Assembly (NCBI RefSeq): GCF_900105595.1
Contig: NZ_LT629784.1
Coordinates: 1,984,001 to 2,048,000 of the forward strand
Length of the DNA: 64,000 nt
Direction: 5' to 3'
Source of the DNA: Stappia sp. ES.058
Lineage (GTDB): Bacteria; Pseudomonadota; Alphaproteobacteria; Rhizobiales; Stappiaceae
Below are positions 35,673 through 44,701 of this stretch, piece by piece; the stretch's first letter is position 1; the number at the start of each line of letters is the position of its first letter. The position numbers and the translations under genes are program-made. The notes beneath the pieces are model-generated. The model worked only from the letters and a program-made list of their open reading frames with translations. It ran no database searches and had not been told where the DNA came from.

Positions 35673-36776
35673 TCACACTCGTGCCAGCCGTCCCGGGTCT
35701 AGCGCGGAAACCACCGTCGCGCCAAGCGCCGGCTCGCGGCCAAGGCACATATCGGCGGCAAGCCGCGACAGCGCCGGCGCCGTCTGGATGCCGTAACCGC
35801 CCTGCCCTGCGAGCCAGAAGAAGCCCGGTGTTTCCGGCGCAAAACCCGCGACCGGCGTGCGGTCGGCCACGAAACTGCGCAGGCCCGCCCAGGTGCGTTC
35901 CACACGGGTCACCGGGACATTGGTCGCGGTCTCGAACCGGTAGAGGCCCTCCGCCATCACCATGTCGTCCGGCCAGGCGTCGTGCGGATCGACCGGGTCC
36001 TCGTCCGCCGGCGAGACCATCAGCTTGCCGGCCTCGGGCTTGGCGTACCAGCTTTCCGAGGCGCTCACCACCGCGGGCCAGCGCGACACGTCATGACCGT
36101 CGGGCGCCGGCAGGATCGCGGCGGAGCGGCGCATTGCCTGCATGCCGACCTTGGAGGCTCCGGCAAGACCCGCCACCTCATCCGCCCACGCGCCGGCGGC
36201 ATTGATCAGGACGGATGCGTGATAGACCTCGCCGCCCGCTTCCACACGCCACGCATCGCCCTCGCGGCGAATGGAGGTCGCCGGGGCATTCTGCACCAGA
36301 CGCGCACCGAGGCGCTTTGCGTGACGGGCGAAGGATTGCAGCAAGCGGTCGACATCGATGTCGCGTGCATCCGGCTCCATCGCCGCCTTGGCGATCAGCT
36401 CCTCGCGCAGGATCGGCACCATGCGCACAGCCTCGGCCGGGCTGATGACGTCCATGCCCTCGGCGCCAGCCAGATAGGCGTCGAGCGCATCGACCTCATC
36501 GGCCATCGCGATCACAAGCTCGCCGCGCGGCGACAGGAACCCGGTCTCGGCGAAGTCCCCGCCGCTGGCAAGCACCTGCTCGGACGCCGCGTTCAACGCC
36601 CGCAGCGTGGCGTTTCCATAGTTCTTGATGAAGATCGCCGCCGAACGGCCCGTGGAGTGACGGCCGAGCGCATCCTCCGTTTCCAGAACGGTGACGCTCG
36701 CACTGTCCGCCAGATGCGCGGCCACGCCGACGCCGGCGATACCGCCGCCGATGATCAGAAAGTCGCTGGACTGCAT
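35673..36776 (-). CDS. FAD-dependent amine/D-amino-acid oxidoreductase (DAO family)
   Basis: 367 residues. N-terminal dinucleotide-binding motif FLIIGGGIAGVGVAAHLA with Glu at the end of the second strand, and C-terminal GYGIQTAPALSRLAADM; overall like glycine/D-amino-acid oxidases and D-arginine dehydrogenase. It should oxidise a C-N bond to an imine, which RidA next door can hydrolyse. Starts at the stop of the deacetylase-like gene. Confidence 0.87.
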   Translation of the reverse strand: MQSSDFLIIGGGIAGVGVAAHLADSASVTVLETEDALGRHSTGRSAAIFIKNYGNATLRALNAASEQVLASGGDFAETGFLSPRGELVIAMADEVDALDAYLAGAEGMDVISPAEAVRMVPILREELIAKAAMEPDARDIDVDRLLQSFARHAKRLGARLVQNAPATSIRREGDAWRVEAGGEVYHASVLINAAGAWADEVAGLAGASKVGMQAMRRSAAILPAPDGHDVSRWPAVVSASESWYAKPEAGKLMVSPADEDPVDPHDAWPDDMVMAEGLYRFETATNVPVTRVERTWAGLRSFVADRTPVAGFAPETPGFFWLAGQGGYGIQTAPALSRLAADMCLGREPALGATVVSALDPGRLARV

Positions 36777-37798
36777 TATTCGCCCTTGAAGCCCGTGAGG
36801 AAGCTCGTGAGATTGTCGCCGAGCTGCGGCGCCAGGTATCCCCCTTCCTGCACCAGAACCGTCGGCAGGTCCATGCCGGCGATGGCTGCTCCCATGCGCG
36901 AAAATCCGGGAGTGGTGATCGCCAGCCCCTTCAGCGGATCGTTTTCGGACGCATCGAGGCCGAGCGCGACGATCAGCACGTCGGTCCCAAAGGCGCGGAT
37001 ATGCGCGAACGCCGTCTCCAGCGTTGTCAGGTAATCGTCATCGCCGGTGCCGCGCGCAAGCGGCAGGTTGAGGTTGCAGCCAAGCCCCGCGTCCTCGCCG
37101 CGCTCGTGGGCGTGCCCCCAGAAGAAGGGATAGAACCGGATCGGATCGGCGTGGATCGAGACCGTCAGCACGTCGGCGCGGTCATAGAAGATCCCTTGCG
37201 TGCCATTGCCGTGATGCACGTCGACGTCGAGGATCGCGGGCCTGAGGCCCTGCGCGCGCAAATGCTCTGCGGCGATGGCGGCATTGTTGAGGAAGCAGAA
37301 GCCGCCGGCGAGATCGCCGAAGGCGTGGTGTCCCGGCGGGCGGCACAGCGCATAGGCGCTGCGCTCCCCGCCGGTGACCAGATCGGTTGCCGTCAGCGCC
37401 GTTTGCGCCGACCAGTAGGCCGACTGCCAGGTGCCTTCGGCAATCGGGCATGCCGTGTCGGCCTGATGGAACCCTGCCTGGCCCACGGCGGAGCGCGGAT
37501 AGCTTGCCGTGCGCCGGTCCGGATGGATGTTGGGGATCACCTCGTCGGAGGCATCCGTCATGCGCGACCAGCGGGTGTGGATCGTCTCCAGAAAGACCAG
37601 ATATTCGGCCGAGTGAATGGCAGCGATCGGCCCCGCGCCATGGTCCTTCGGCGCGGAGAACGTGCAGCCGGCGGCAAGCGCGCCGCCCTGTAGCACCTCG
37701 ATGCGCTTCGGCTGTTCGGGGTTTGCCGCCACCGTGCCGTTGGCCATGAAGTGTTTCGGGTCGTGGCGAGCCTGTCGGTCGTCGAGAATAGCTTTCAT
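36776..37798 (-). CDS. Histone-deacetylase/acetylpolyamine amidohydrolase family
   Basis: 340 residues, the length of bacterial acetylpolyamine amidohydrolases. Zinc-hydrolase motifs are complete: RPPGHHA (catalytic His pair), DVDVHHGNGT (Asp and His zinc ligands) and LGLDASENDP (third Asp ligand). The reaction is removal of acetyl or similar acyl groups from an amine. In an operon with a polyamine-type transporter, an acetylated polyamine is the likely substrate. Confidence 0.9.
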   Translation of the reverse strand: MKAILDDRQARHDPKHFMANGTVAANPEQPKRIEVLQGGALAAGCTFSAPKDHGAGPIAAIHSAEYLVFLETIHTRWSRMTDASDEVIPNIHPDRRTASYPRSAVGQAGFHQADTACPIAEGTWQSAYWSAQTALTATDLVTGGERSAYALCRPPGHHAFGDLAGGFCFLNNAAIAAEHLRAQGLRPAILDVDVHHGNGTQGIFYDRADVLTVSIHADPIRFYPFFWGHAHERGEDAGLGCNLNLPLARGTGDDDYLTTLETAFAHIRAFGTDVLIVALGLDASENDPLKGLAITTPGFSRMGAAIAGMDLPTVLVQEGGYLAPQLGDNLTSFLTGFKGE

Positions 37799-38289
37799 GT
37801 CGCATCCGTCAGTCGATAGAAGTCGGTCTTTGCGAGGCGCAATACGGTCTCGCGCGGGTCGTCGCGAAAGCCGAGCCGGTCGTAAAAGGCGGCGGCGCGC
37901 GGATTGTCGTCATAGACGGCGAGCTTGAGGAACCGCACGTCCCAGCTCTCTGGCGCCATCTCGGTGGCCGCGGCCAGCAGCCTGCGGCCGAGCCCCTGCC
38001 CGCGGGCGTCGTCCGACACCCACAGGTCGGACACATAGACCCCCGCCCCACCGTAGGTGGTGGAAAACACCGGCGAGCACAACAGCGCGCCACGCAGGTC
38101 GCCAGCATCCGTTTCCGCAATCAGGGCGGAAAACGCCGGCACATCGTTGAAGCCGTGACGCAAGAGCGCGCCGGCATCCGCCTCATGGGCGTCGCCGATG
38201 GTCTGCGACAACTCGGAAAGCGCCGCATTCAAACGCTCGGCATCCCCGGCGGTCGCGCGACGGATGGTTATGGTCTCAACGTTGTTCAA
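37795..38289 (-). CDS. GNAT family N-acetyltransferase
   Basis: 164 residues. Acetyl-CoA-binding motif A is visible as VSDDARGQGLGRRLLAAA, followed by LAVYDDNPRAAAFYDRLGF (motif B). The only suitable start is TTG at 38289, sharing bases with the stop of the BKACE gene (TTGA), which implies coupled translation. Its stop overlaps the deacetylase-like gene by ATGA. The adjacent acetylase/deacetylase pair suggests acetylation as a step of the amine pathway. Confidence 0.85.
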   Translation of the reverse strand: MNNVETITIRRATAGDAERLNAALSELSQTIGDAHEADAGALLRHGFNDVPAFSALIAETDAGDLRGALLCSPVFSTTYGGAGVYVSDLWVSDDARGQGLGRRLLAAATEMAPESWDVRFLKLAVYDDNPRAAAFYDRLGFRDDPRETVLRLAKTDFYRLTDAT

Positions 38290-39212
38290 AGCGCCACCTT
38301 GTCCGCGCCCTTAAGCCCCAGCATCGCGCGCGCCTCGGCGGGCGTCGCGATCTCGCGCCCCATTTCCTCCAGGATCCTGCGGATCTTGCGCACCTGTTCG
38401 GCGTTGGAGGCGGCAAGCTCGCCGCGCCCGATATACAGGCTGTCCTCCAGCCCGACGCGGACATTGCCGCCCATCGCCGCCGAGATCGAGGCAAAGGGGA
38501 TCTGCTGGCGTCCGGCGGCAAGCACCGAGAACATGTAGTCGTCGCCAAAGAGCTTGTCGGCCATCCGCTTCATGTGCATCAGGTTTTCAGGATCCGCGCC
38601 GATGCCGCCAAGCACGCCGAACACGAACTGGATGAAATACGGCGGCTTCACCAGTCCCCGGTCGGCGAAATGGCGCAGCATGTGCAGATGACCGACGTCG
38701 TAGCATTCGAACTCGAAGCGCGCGCCGCGCTCCGTACCGAGATCGTGGAGGATACGGGCGATGTCGCGCGGCGTGTTCTTGAAGACCAGGTCGTCGCTTT
38801 CCTCAAGGAAGGGCTTTTCCCAGTCGTGAAGCCAATTGTCGAAGCGCGCAGCCATAGGATAGAGCGCGAAATTCATCGACCCCATGTTGAGCGAGCACAT
38901 CTCCGGCGCGATCCTGAGCGGCGCGGCGAGCCGGTCCTCCAGCGCCATGATGGCGCTGCCGCCGGTGGTGAGATTGAGAACCGCGTCGCAGCGCGTGCGG
39001 ACCTCCGGCAGAAAACCCAGAAAATGCTCGGGCAGCGCCGAGGGATGCCCGGTTTCGGGATCGCGCGCATGCAGATGCAGGATCGCAGCACCCGCGTCCG
39101 CCGCCTCCACCGCCTGATCGGCGATATCCTGTGCGGTAACGGGCAGGTGCGGTGACATGGTCGGCGTGTGGATCGACCCGGTCACCGCGCAGGTGATGAT
39201 GGCTTTTGTCAT
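38286..39212 (-). CDS. BKACE (beta-keto acid cleavage enzyme, DUF849)
   Basis: 308 residues from the ATG at 39212. The start ITCAVTGSIHTPTMSPHLPVT, the HLHARDPETG metal-binding motif and NLTTGGS are diagnostic of the BKACE family, whose zinc enzymes convert a beta-keto acid plus acetyl-CoA to acetoacetate and a shorter acyl-CoA (for example the 3-keto-5-aminohexanoate cleavage enzyme of lysine fermentation). With the aminotransferase upstream it fits breakdown of an amino- or beta-keto acid derived from an amine. Confidence 0.92.
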   Translation of the reverse strand: MTKAIITCAVTGSIHTPTMSPHLPVTAQDIADQAVEAADAGAAILHLHARDPETGHPSALPEHFLGFLPEVRTRCDAVLNLTTGGSAIMALEDRLAAPLRIAPEMCSLNMGSMNFALYPMAARFDNWLHDWEKPFLEESDDLVFKNTPRDIARILHDLGTERGARFEFECYDVGHLHMLRHFADRGLVKPPYFIQFVFGVLGGIGADPENLMHMKRMADKLFGDDYMFSVLAAGRQQIPFASISAAMGGNVRVGLEDSLYIGRGELAASNAEQVRKIRRILEEMGREIATPAEARAMLGLKGADKVAL

Positions 39213-39243
39213 TGTGTACGTACGGTCTTTCAGGCGGCAGATA

Positions 39244-40599
39244 TCAGGCAGCGCGCGGCAGATACGGCGCAGCATCGGCAAGGAAACGCTCAAGCGCGCG
39301 CTCAAGCCCCTCCATGATCTCGTCGACCTGCTCCGGTGTCGTGATCATCGGCGGACAGACGAGAAAATGGTCTCCCTCATACCCGCCGCGCGTGCGCCGC
39401 GAATAGAGGATCAGCCCCTCGTCATAGGCATATTCCACGAGTTTGTCATAGGCGTTCAGTTGTCGCGGCAGCGGCGCAAGCGTGTCCTTGTCGCTGACCA
39501 TCTCGAAGGCGAGCAGCAGCCCCTCACCGCGCACATCGCCGATCAGCGGATGACGCTCCATCAGCTCGACCAGCCGCGATTTCAAAAGCGCGCCGACGGA
39601 AGCCGCTTTGGCGCAAAGTCCTTCGGCCTCGATCTCTTCCAAAACGGCAAGCCCGGCGGCGCAGGCCAGCGGATTTCCGGCATAGGTGAAACCGTGCAAA
39701 AAGCCGCCGCCATCCAGCACCGGCTCGACGATGCGCTCATGCGCCACCATCGCGCCAAGCGGCGCATAGCCCGCCGCAAAGCCCTTGGAGACCACGAGAA
39801 TGTCGGGCGCGACGTCATAGTGTTCGGCGGCGAAGAAGCGTCCGGTGCGCCCGCCGCCGCACATCACCTCGTCGTGGATCAGGAGCACGCCGTAGCGGTC
39901 GCAGATCTCGCGCACGCGTTTCATGTAGCCTGCCGGCGATACCAGCGCGCCGGTGGAGGCACCGCCAATCGGCTCGACCATGAAGGCGAGCACCGTTTCC
40001 GGCCCCTCCTCGCGGATACGCGCTTCCAGCATGTCGGCATAGTGATGGCCGGTCGCCAGGTCGTTGGGATCGAGACCGTCAAGATAGGCGCGCGGCGCCG
40101 GGATCTTCGGCATCGGCCGCATCATCGGATCGAAGGGCGCGGTCAGCGGCGCATAGCCGGTGAGCGCGAGCGCGCCAAGCGTGCATCCGTGATAGCTCGG
40201 CTGGCGCGAGATCACCTTGTATCGCTGCGCATCGCCCGTCGCGATGGCATGCTGCCGGGCAAGCTTGATGGCGCTTTCCACCGCCTCCGAGCCGCCGGAC
40301 ACGAAGAACACCTTGTCCAGTCCCTCCGGCGCGCGCTGCGCCGTCAGGCGGGCCAGGTTTTCCGCCGGTTCGGTTTCGAAATGAAGGCGGTAGCCGAAGG
40401 TCGATTTCTCCATCTGGCGACGCATCGCCTCCAGCACCCGCTCGTTGGAATGGCCGATATTGCAGACCATCGCGCCCGATGATCCGTCGAGATAGCGCTT
40501 GCCGTCGACGTCCCACATGTAGACGCCGCGCGCCCGGTCGAGCTGCGGTCGTCGCCGCCGGCTTTGATAAAACAGGTGGCTCTTGGCGGGCGCAGACAT
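39244..40599 (-). CDS. Class III pyridoxal-phosphate aminotransferase
   Basis: 451 residues from the ATG at 40599, which overlaps the ATPase stop as TGATG and has GGAGG seven bases upstream. Fold type I aminotransferase: VFFVSGGSEAVESAIKLAR (phosphate loop), IHDEVMCGGGRTG, and Lys in VVSKGFAAGYAPLGA forming the Schiff base. Relatives transfer omega-amino groups of GABA, putrescine, taurine or beta-alanine. Position in the polyamine-type operon suggests an omega-amine substrate. Confidence 0.9.
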   Translation of the reverse strand: MSAPAKSHLFYQSRRRRPQLDRARGVYMWDVDGKRYLDGSSGAMVCNIGHSNERVLEAMRRQMEKSTFGYRLHFETEPAENLARLTAQRAPEGLDKVFFVSGGSEAVESAIKLARQHAIATGDAQRYKVISRQPSYHGCTLGALALTGYAPLTAPFDPMMRPMPKIPAPRAYLDGLDPNDLATGHHYADMLEARIREEGPETVLAFMVEPIGGASTGALVSPAGYMKRVREICDRYGVLLIHDEVMCGGGRTGRFFAAEHYDVAPDILVVSKGFAAGYAPLGAMVAHERIVEPVLDGGGFLHGFTYAGNPLACAAGLAVLEEIEAEGLCAKAASVGALLKSRLVELMERHPLIGDVRGEGLLLAFEMVSDKDTLAPLPRQLNAYDKLVEYAYDEGLILYSRRTRGGYEGDHFLVCPPMITTPEQVDEIMEGLERALERFLADAAPYLPRAA

Positions 40600-41690
40600 C
40601 ACGCCGCCTCCGCCAGGATGGTGCAGTCGCGCGGCCTGAGCCGCACGTCCACCGCTTCCCCTTCCGCAAACGGGCTCCCGTCGATCATGTTGATCGCCTG
40701 AAGCTGTTCGTTGCCGACCCGCACGAAGTAACGGGCCGCAAGCCCTTGATAGTCCACCGTTTCCACCACGCCCGGCACGCTGACTTCCTCTTCGCCGACA
40801 GCCGCCGCCGCCCCCGGCGTCACGATGTTCAGCTTTTCGGCACGCACCGCAAGCTTGACCGCGCCCGGCCCCGAGACATGCGGCGCGCGCGCGCGCGGCA
40901 GCACCAGCTTGCCGAAGGCGGAATTGTCGAGCGCGACAGTGGTCTGATCGGTGCCGGTGCAGGTCGAGGGCAGAATGTTGGAGGCGCCCAGGAACCGCGC
41001 AACGAATTCGGTCGCCGGCGTCGTGTAGACGTCCTCCGGCGCGCCGACCTGTTCCACCCGTCCGTTGCTCATCACGACGATCCGGTCGGAAAGGGCCAAA
41101 GCCTCGGCCTGGTCGTGGGTGACGAAGACGGTGGTGATGCCGATCTGGTGCTGGATGCGCTTCAGTTCCACGCGCATGTCCTCGCGCAGGTTCGCATCGA
41201 GCGCCGACAGCGGCTCGTCGAGCAGCAGAACGTCCGGCTCGATGACGATGGCGCGCGCCAGCGCGATGCGCTGCTGCTGGCCGCCGGAAAGCTGCTTGGG
41301 ATAACGGTCGCCGACATCGGGAAGCTGCACCAGATCGAGCGCTTTCTTGACCCGCTCGTCGCGCTCCGCCTTGTCGATCCCGCGAAACTTGAGCCCGAAG
41401 GCAACATTTTCGGCGATCGTTCGATGGGGAAACAGCGCGTAATTCTGGAAGACAAGCCCGAGATTGCGCTTGTGGATCGGCACATCGTTGATCCGCCGAC
41501 CGTTGATCTCGATGTCGCCTTCGCTCGGATCGAGCAGTCCGGCGATCATGCGCAGCGTCGTCGTCTTGCCGCAGCCGGACGGGCCGAGAAGACTGACAAA
41601 CGTTCCTTCCGGGATCTCCAGCGACATCGGATGAACCGCCGTGAAGGACCCAAAGCGTTTGACGATGTTTTGAAGCGTGACGGCGCCCAC
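40599..41690 (-). CDS. ABC ATPase, polyamine (PotA) type
   Basis: 363 residues, GTG start at 41690 preceded by GGAGTGAG. Walker A GPSGCGKTT, Q-loop VFQNYALFPH, signature LSGGQQQRIALARA, Walker B VLLLDEPLSALD and H-loop FVTHDQ are complete; the C-terminal 110 residues form a TOBE regulatory domain. Drives the transporter encoded by the next three genes upstream in transcription. Confidence 0.92.
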   Translation of the reverse strand: MGAVTLQNIVKRFGSFTAVHPMSLEIPEGTFVSLLGPSGCGKTTTLRMIAGLLDPSEGDIEINGRRINDVPIHKRNLGLVFQNYALFPHRTIAENVAFGLKFRGIDKAERDERVKKALDLVQLPDVGDRYPKQLSGGQQQRIALARAIVIEPDVLLLDEPLSALDANLREDMRVELKRIQHQIGITTVFVTHDQAEALALSDRIVVMSNGRVEQVGAPEDVYTTPATEFVARFLGASNILPSTCTGTDQTTVALDNSAFGKLVLPRARAPHVSGPGAVKLAVRAEKLNIVTPGAAAAVGEEEVSVPGVVETVDYQGLAARYFVRVGNEQLQAINMIDGSPFAEGEAVDVRLRPRDCTILAEAA

Positions 41691-41724
41691 GGGCTCACTC
41701 CGTTCAAGGATCGGGAAAAGTCGT

Positions 41725-41764
41725 CGGCGCCGGCGGGTCCGTTTTCATGGGCCTGCCGGCGCCG
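41725..41764 (-). promoter_or_regulatory. Hairpin after polyamine-type binding-protein gene
   Basis: CGGCGCCGGC / GCCGGCGCCG, perfect 10-bp stem with a 20-base loop, between the binding-protein stop and the ATPase start. No T-run; probably stabilises or partly attenuates. Confidence 0.5.
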
Positions 41765-41771
41765 CTCAGGC

Positions 41772-42911
41772 TCAGTAGCCCTTCTGGATGCGGCCGAAGA
41801 GCTTCGACCACTCCTGCTCGTGACCGTTCCAGTAGGCCGGATCGGCGAAGGTCAGCCCGTCGAGCTTGCCGGTCGGATCGAAGGCCGGCAGCTTCGGGAT
41901 CTTTTCGCCAAGATCGACCTTGGTCGGGTCGAGCGCCGGCGGGTAGCTCTGTCCTTCCGCAACGGCAATGGAGGTTTCCGGCGCCAGCATGAAGTTCAGG
42001 AGCTCCTCGCAAGGCTCCATCGGGGAATCCTTCATGACGAAGAGGCACTCCTGCCAGCCGAAGCCGTTGGGCGGATCCATGTAACCGATGTCGTGGCCCT
42101 GCTCCTGCAGCGCGTAGACGCGGCCCGACCAGGCCTCGGTCACATAGATCTCTTCTTCCGCCAGAAGGCTCATCAGCTCGGCGCCGGAACTCCAGTACTT
42201 CAGCAACAGATCGCGGTGGGCGCGCACCGCCTCCCAGACCGCATCCATGTCGGTCGCGCCGTTCGGGTCCTGACCGGTCTGCAGCGAGGCGTACCAGATG
42301 CGCGTGCGCCAGTCGCTCCAGCCGGCGATCTTGTCCTTGAAGCGCTCGTCGAGAAGGATGTTCGCGCCCTTCTCCTTCATCTCCTCGTCGGAGATGTGCT
42401 TGCGATTGTAGGCAAGCCCCGTGGTGCCGTAGTCGTAGGGCACGCAGGACAGCGCCCCGTCGGTCACGTTGCGGAACACATCGACAAGCTTGGGAATGAC
42501 GTATTTCAGGTTCGGAATATTGTCTTCGTTGAGCGTCGAGGACAGCCCGAGATTGTGATAGCGCGCATAGTCGAAGACGCCGGACAGATGGGCAATGTTG
42601 TATTCGCCCGGCTGGCTCGCCTTGACCCGCGACAGATACTCGTCGCCGCCGCCGAAGGTGCCGTCGACCACGGTGATGCCCGTCTTTTCCGTATAGGGAT
42701 CGAAGGCGTACTCGCGAAAGGCTTCGGAAACCACGCCGCCCCAGCCGTCGAAGCGCACCTGTTCGGTCGCTGCCAGCGCGCCACGCGCGAACGGCGTCTG
42801 CACGCCATAGGCAAGCCCGGCCGCGCCGATCAGGCCGAGAAAGCTGCGGCGGTCGATCCCGCCATTCATGTAGCGTTCGCGCAATCGCTCGTAACGTTTT
42901 GTATTGTCCAT
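41772..42911 (-). CDS. ABC substrate-binding protein, polyamine (PotD-like) type
   Basis: 379 residues from the ATG at 42911 with GAGAGGA upstream. A twin-arginine signal (DRRSFLGLIGAAGLAYG) near residues 19-35 marks Tat export. The mature protein resembles spermidine/putrescine-binding proteins (VRFDGWGGVVSEAFREYAFDPYTEKTG, then YDYGTTGLAYN). Ligand in the periplasm is probably a polyamine or related cation. Confidence 0.88.
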   Translation of the reverse strand: MDNTKRYERLRERYMNGGIDRRSFLGLIGAAGLAYGVQTPFARGALAATEQVRFDGWGGVVSEAFREYAFDPYTEKTGITVVDGTFGGGDEYLSRVKASQPGEYNIAHLSGVFDYARYHNLGLSSTLNEDNIPNLKYVIPKLVDVFRNVTDGALSCVPYDYGTTGLAYNRKHISDEEMKEKGANILLDERFKDKIAGWSDWRTRIWYASLQTGQDPNGATDMDAVWEAVRAHRDLLLKYWSSGAELMSLLAEEEIYVTEAWSGRVYALQEQGHDIGYMDPPNGFGWQECLFVMKDSPMEPCEELLNFMLAPETSIAVAEGQSYPPALDPTKVDLGEKIPKLPAFDPTGKLDGLTFADPAYWNGHEQEWSKLFGRIQKGY

Positions 42912-42954
42912 AACAAGGTCCTCTCTGGAGTGGGTTCGAGGTGCCAGCGCGGTT

Positions 42955-43740
42955 CTAGCCGCCGCGCTTGAGCGCCAGACGCCGGGCGATGGCAATGCCG
43001 ACAAGCGGCAGCCCGGCGGTCAGGAAAATCATCACCGTGCCGAGCGCGTTGATCTCCGGAGAGATCGAATTGCGCAGCATGGCGAAGATCTGGGTGGGGA
43101 CGGTTTCCACGCCCCCCGGCTTCCAGAACAGCGTGCCGGTGATGTCGTCGAAGCTGATCGTGAACGCGAACAGCATGCCGGCGAAAACCGCCGGTGCAAG
43201 CAGCGGCAGCGTCACCTGGAAGAAGGTCTGGATGGGGCTGGCGCCCAGGCTCATCGCCGCCTCCTCGACATCGCGGCGGATGCCGACGAGACGTGCCTGC
43301 ACCACCAGAATGACGAAGGGCAGCGTGAAGATGACATGGCCGGCCAAAAGCAGCGCGAAGCTCTTGTTGACCGACAGCGCGTTGAGGAAGAGCAGCAGCG
43401 CCACGGCAAGCACCACCTCCGGCACCAGGATCGGCGCGATCAGGAGCGTCGAGATCGCGTTGCGCGCCGGCACGTTGTAGCGCACCAGCGCAAGGCTCGC
43501 GAGCACGCCGATGGTCGTCGAGATCGCCGAGGTCAAGAGCCCGAGCACGATGGAGGTGCGAAAGGCGCGCAGGATCGCCTCGTTTTCCGCGAGTTCGATA
43601 AACCAGCGAAACGAAACGCCCGTCATCGGGAAGCTGCCGAACTGGCTGGCGTTGAAGCTCAAGAGCACCACCACCATGATCGGCAGGAACATGAAGAGAT
43701 AGACCAGAACCGTCCATCCGCGCAGCAGGTGCCATCCCAT
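42955..43740 (-). CDS. ABC permease, PotC type
   Basis: 261 residues with about six membrane helices. Starts with a helix containing LFMFLPIMVVVLLSFNAS, typical of PotC/PhnV-like permeases, and has the EAA coupling loop DVEEAAMSLGASPIQTFFQVTLP. Overlaps the other permease gene by one base (ATGA style). Confidence 0.9.
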   Translation of the reverse strand: MGWHLLRGWTVLVYLFMFLPIMVVVLLSFNASQFGSFPMTGVSFRWFIELAENEAILRAFRTSIVLGLLTSAISTTIGVLASLALVRYNVPARNAISTLLIAPILVPEVVLAVALLLFLNALSVNKSFALLLAGHVIFTLPFVILVVQARLVGIRRDVEEAAMSLGASPIQTFFQVTLPLLAPAVFAGMLFAFTISFDDITGTLFWKPGGVETVPTQIFAMLRNSISPEINALGTVMIFLTAGLPLVGIAIARRLALKRGG

Positions 43741-44606
43741 CAGCCAAGCCCCTTCATCAGTTGCCCCATGCCGAGGAAGTGGTTGTAGAGCAGCACCAGC
43801 GCGCCGAGCACGGCGAGCAGCATCAAGGAGAGTGCGGAGCCGAGCGGCCAGTTCAACTGGGTGATGATCGCCTCGAAGACGAGGTTGGCGAACATCGCGT
43901 CCGTCGGCCCGCCAAGCACGATCGGCGTTATGTAGGTGCCAGCCCCCAGCACGAAGGCGAGCAGCCCGCCGGCGGCAAGACCGGGCAGCGACAGCGGCAG
44001 CGTGACTTCAAGGAATGTGCGCCAGCGTGTCGCCCCGAGCGAACAGGCGGCGTCCTCCAGCGTCGTGTCGATGCCGTCGAGGCTGACGTAGATGTTGAGG
44101 ATCATGAAGGGCAGCAGGAAATGCACCAGCCCCAGAATGACGCTCGCCTCGTTGTAAAGCATCTGTATCGGCTCGTCGGTGATGCCGACCCAGATCAGCG
44201 CGGAATTGATCGCGCCCGACGCGCCCAGGATGTTGATCCAGGACATCGTGCGGATGATGTAGCTGATCCAGAACGGCAGCATCAGCAGGAGCAGCAGAAC
44301 CGCCTTGTTGCCGCGCGAGCGCGCGATCACATAGGCGGCCGGATAGCCCATGATGGCGCAGACCAGCGTGGTGATGCCGGCGATCTTCAAGGTGTTGAGA
44401 AGAATGTCGCGATAGAAGGCGTCGGAGAGCGCCTCTTGCCAGTTGTCGAGGAAGAAGCCGGCCTGATCCGCACCCGTCGCGGTGCGCAGCCAGAACGAAT
44501 AGACGACGATGAAAGCGAGCGGCACCAGAAGCAGCAGCGTCACCGCAACCATTGCGGGACTGAGCAGCAGATAGGGTTGCCGCGCCTCCCGCGCTTCAAC
44601 CGTCAT
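43740..44606 (-). CDS. ABC permease, PotB type
   Basis: 288 residues from the ATG at 44606 with a GGGGGAA site upstream; the frame extends further but without a ribosome site. About six helices, EAA loop TTLEDAACSLGATRWRTFLEV. First gene of the ten-gene minus-strand operon, divergent from the LysR gene. Confidence 0.9.
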   Translation of the reverse strand: MTVEAREARQPYLLLSPAMVAVTLLLLVPLAFIVVYSFWLRTATGADQAGFFLDNWQEALSDAFYRDILLNTLKIAGITTLVCAIMGYPAAYVIARSRGNKAVLLLLLMLPFWISYIIRTMSWINILGASGAINSALIWVGITDEPIQMLYNEASVILGLVHFLLPFMILNIYVSLDGIDTTLEDAACSLGATRWRTFLEVTLPLSLPGLAAGGLLAFVLGAGTYITPIVLGGPTDAMFANLVFEAIITQLNWPLGSALSLMLLAVLGALVLLYNHFLGMGQLMKGLG

Positions 44607-44668
44607 GGGCAAATTCCCCCGTCCTGTTGTTGCGCAGAGCGTGGCACCCCCTCTATCATTGTTCAAAT

Positions 44669-44683
44669 AGATAATCGCTATCT
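44669..44683. promoter_or_regulatory. Palindrome AGATA-N5-TATCT, candidate LysR site
   Basis: Perfect 5-bp arms, 15 bases in all, in the 95-base gap between the divergent permease operon and LysR gene. Size and position fit a LysR binding site; binding is inference. Confidence 0.4.
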
Positions 44684-44701
44684 TGGAAATTGACAAAACC
44701 T

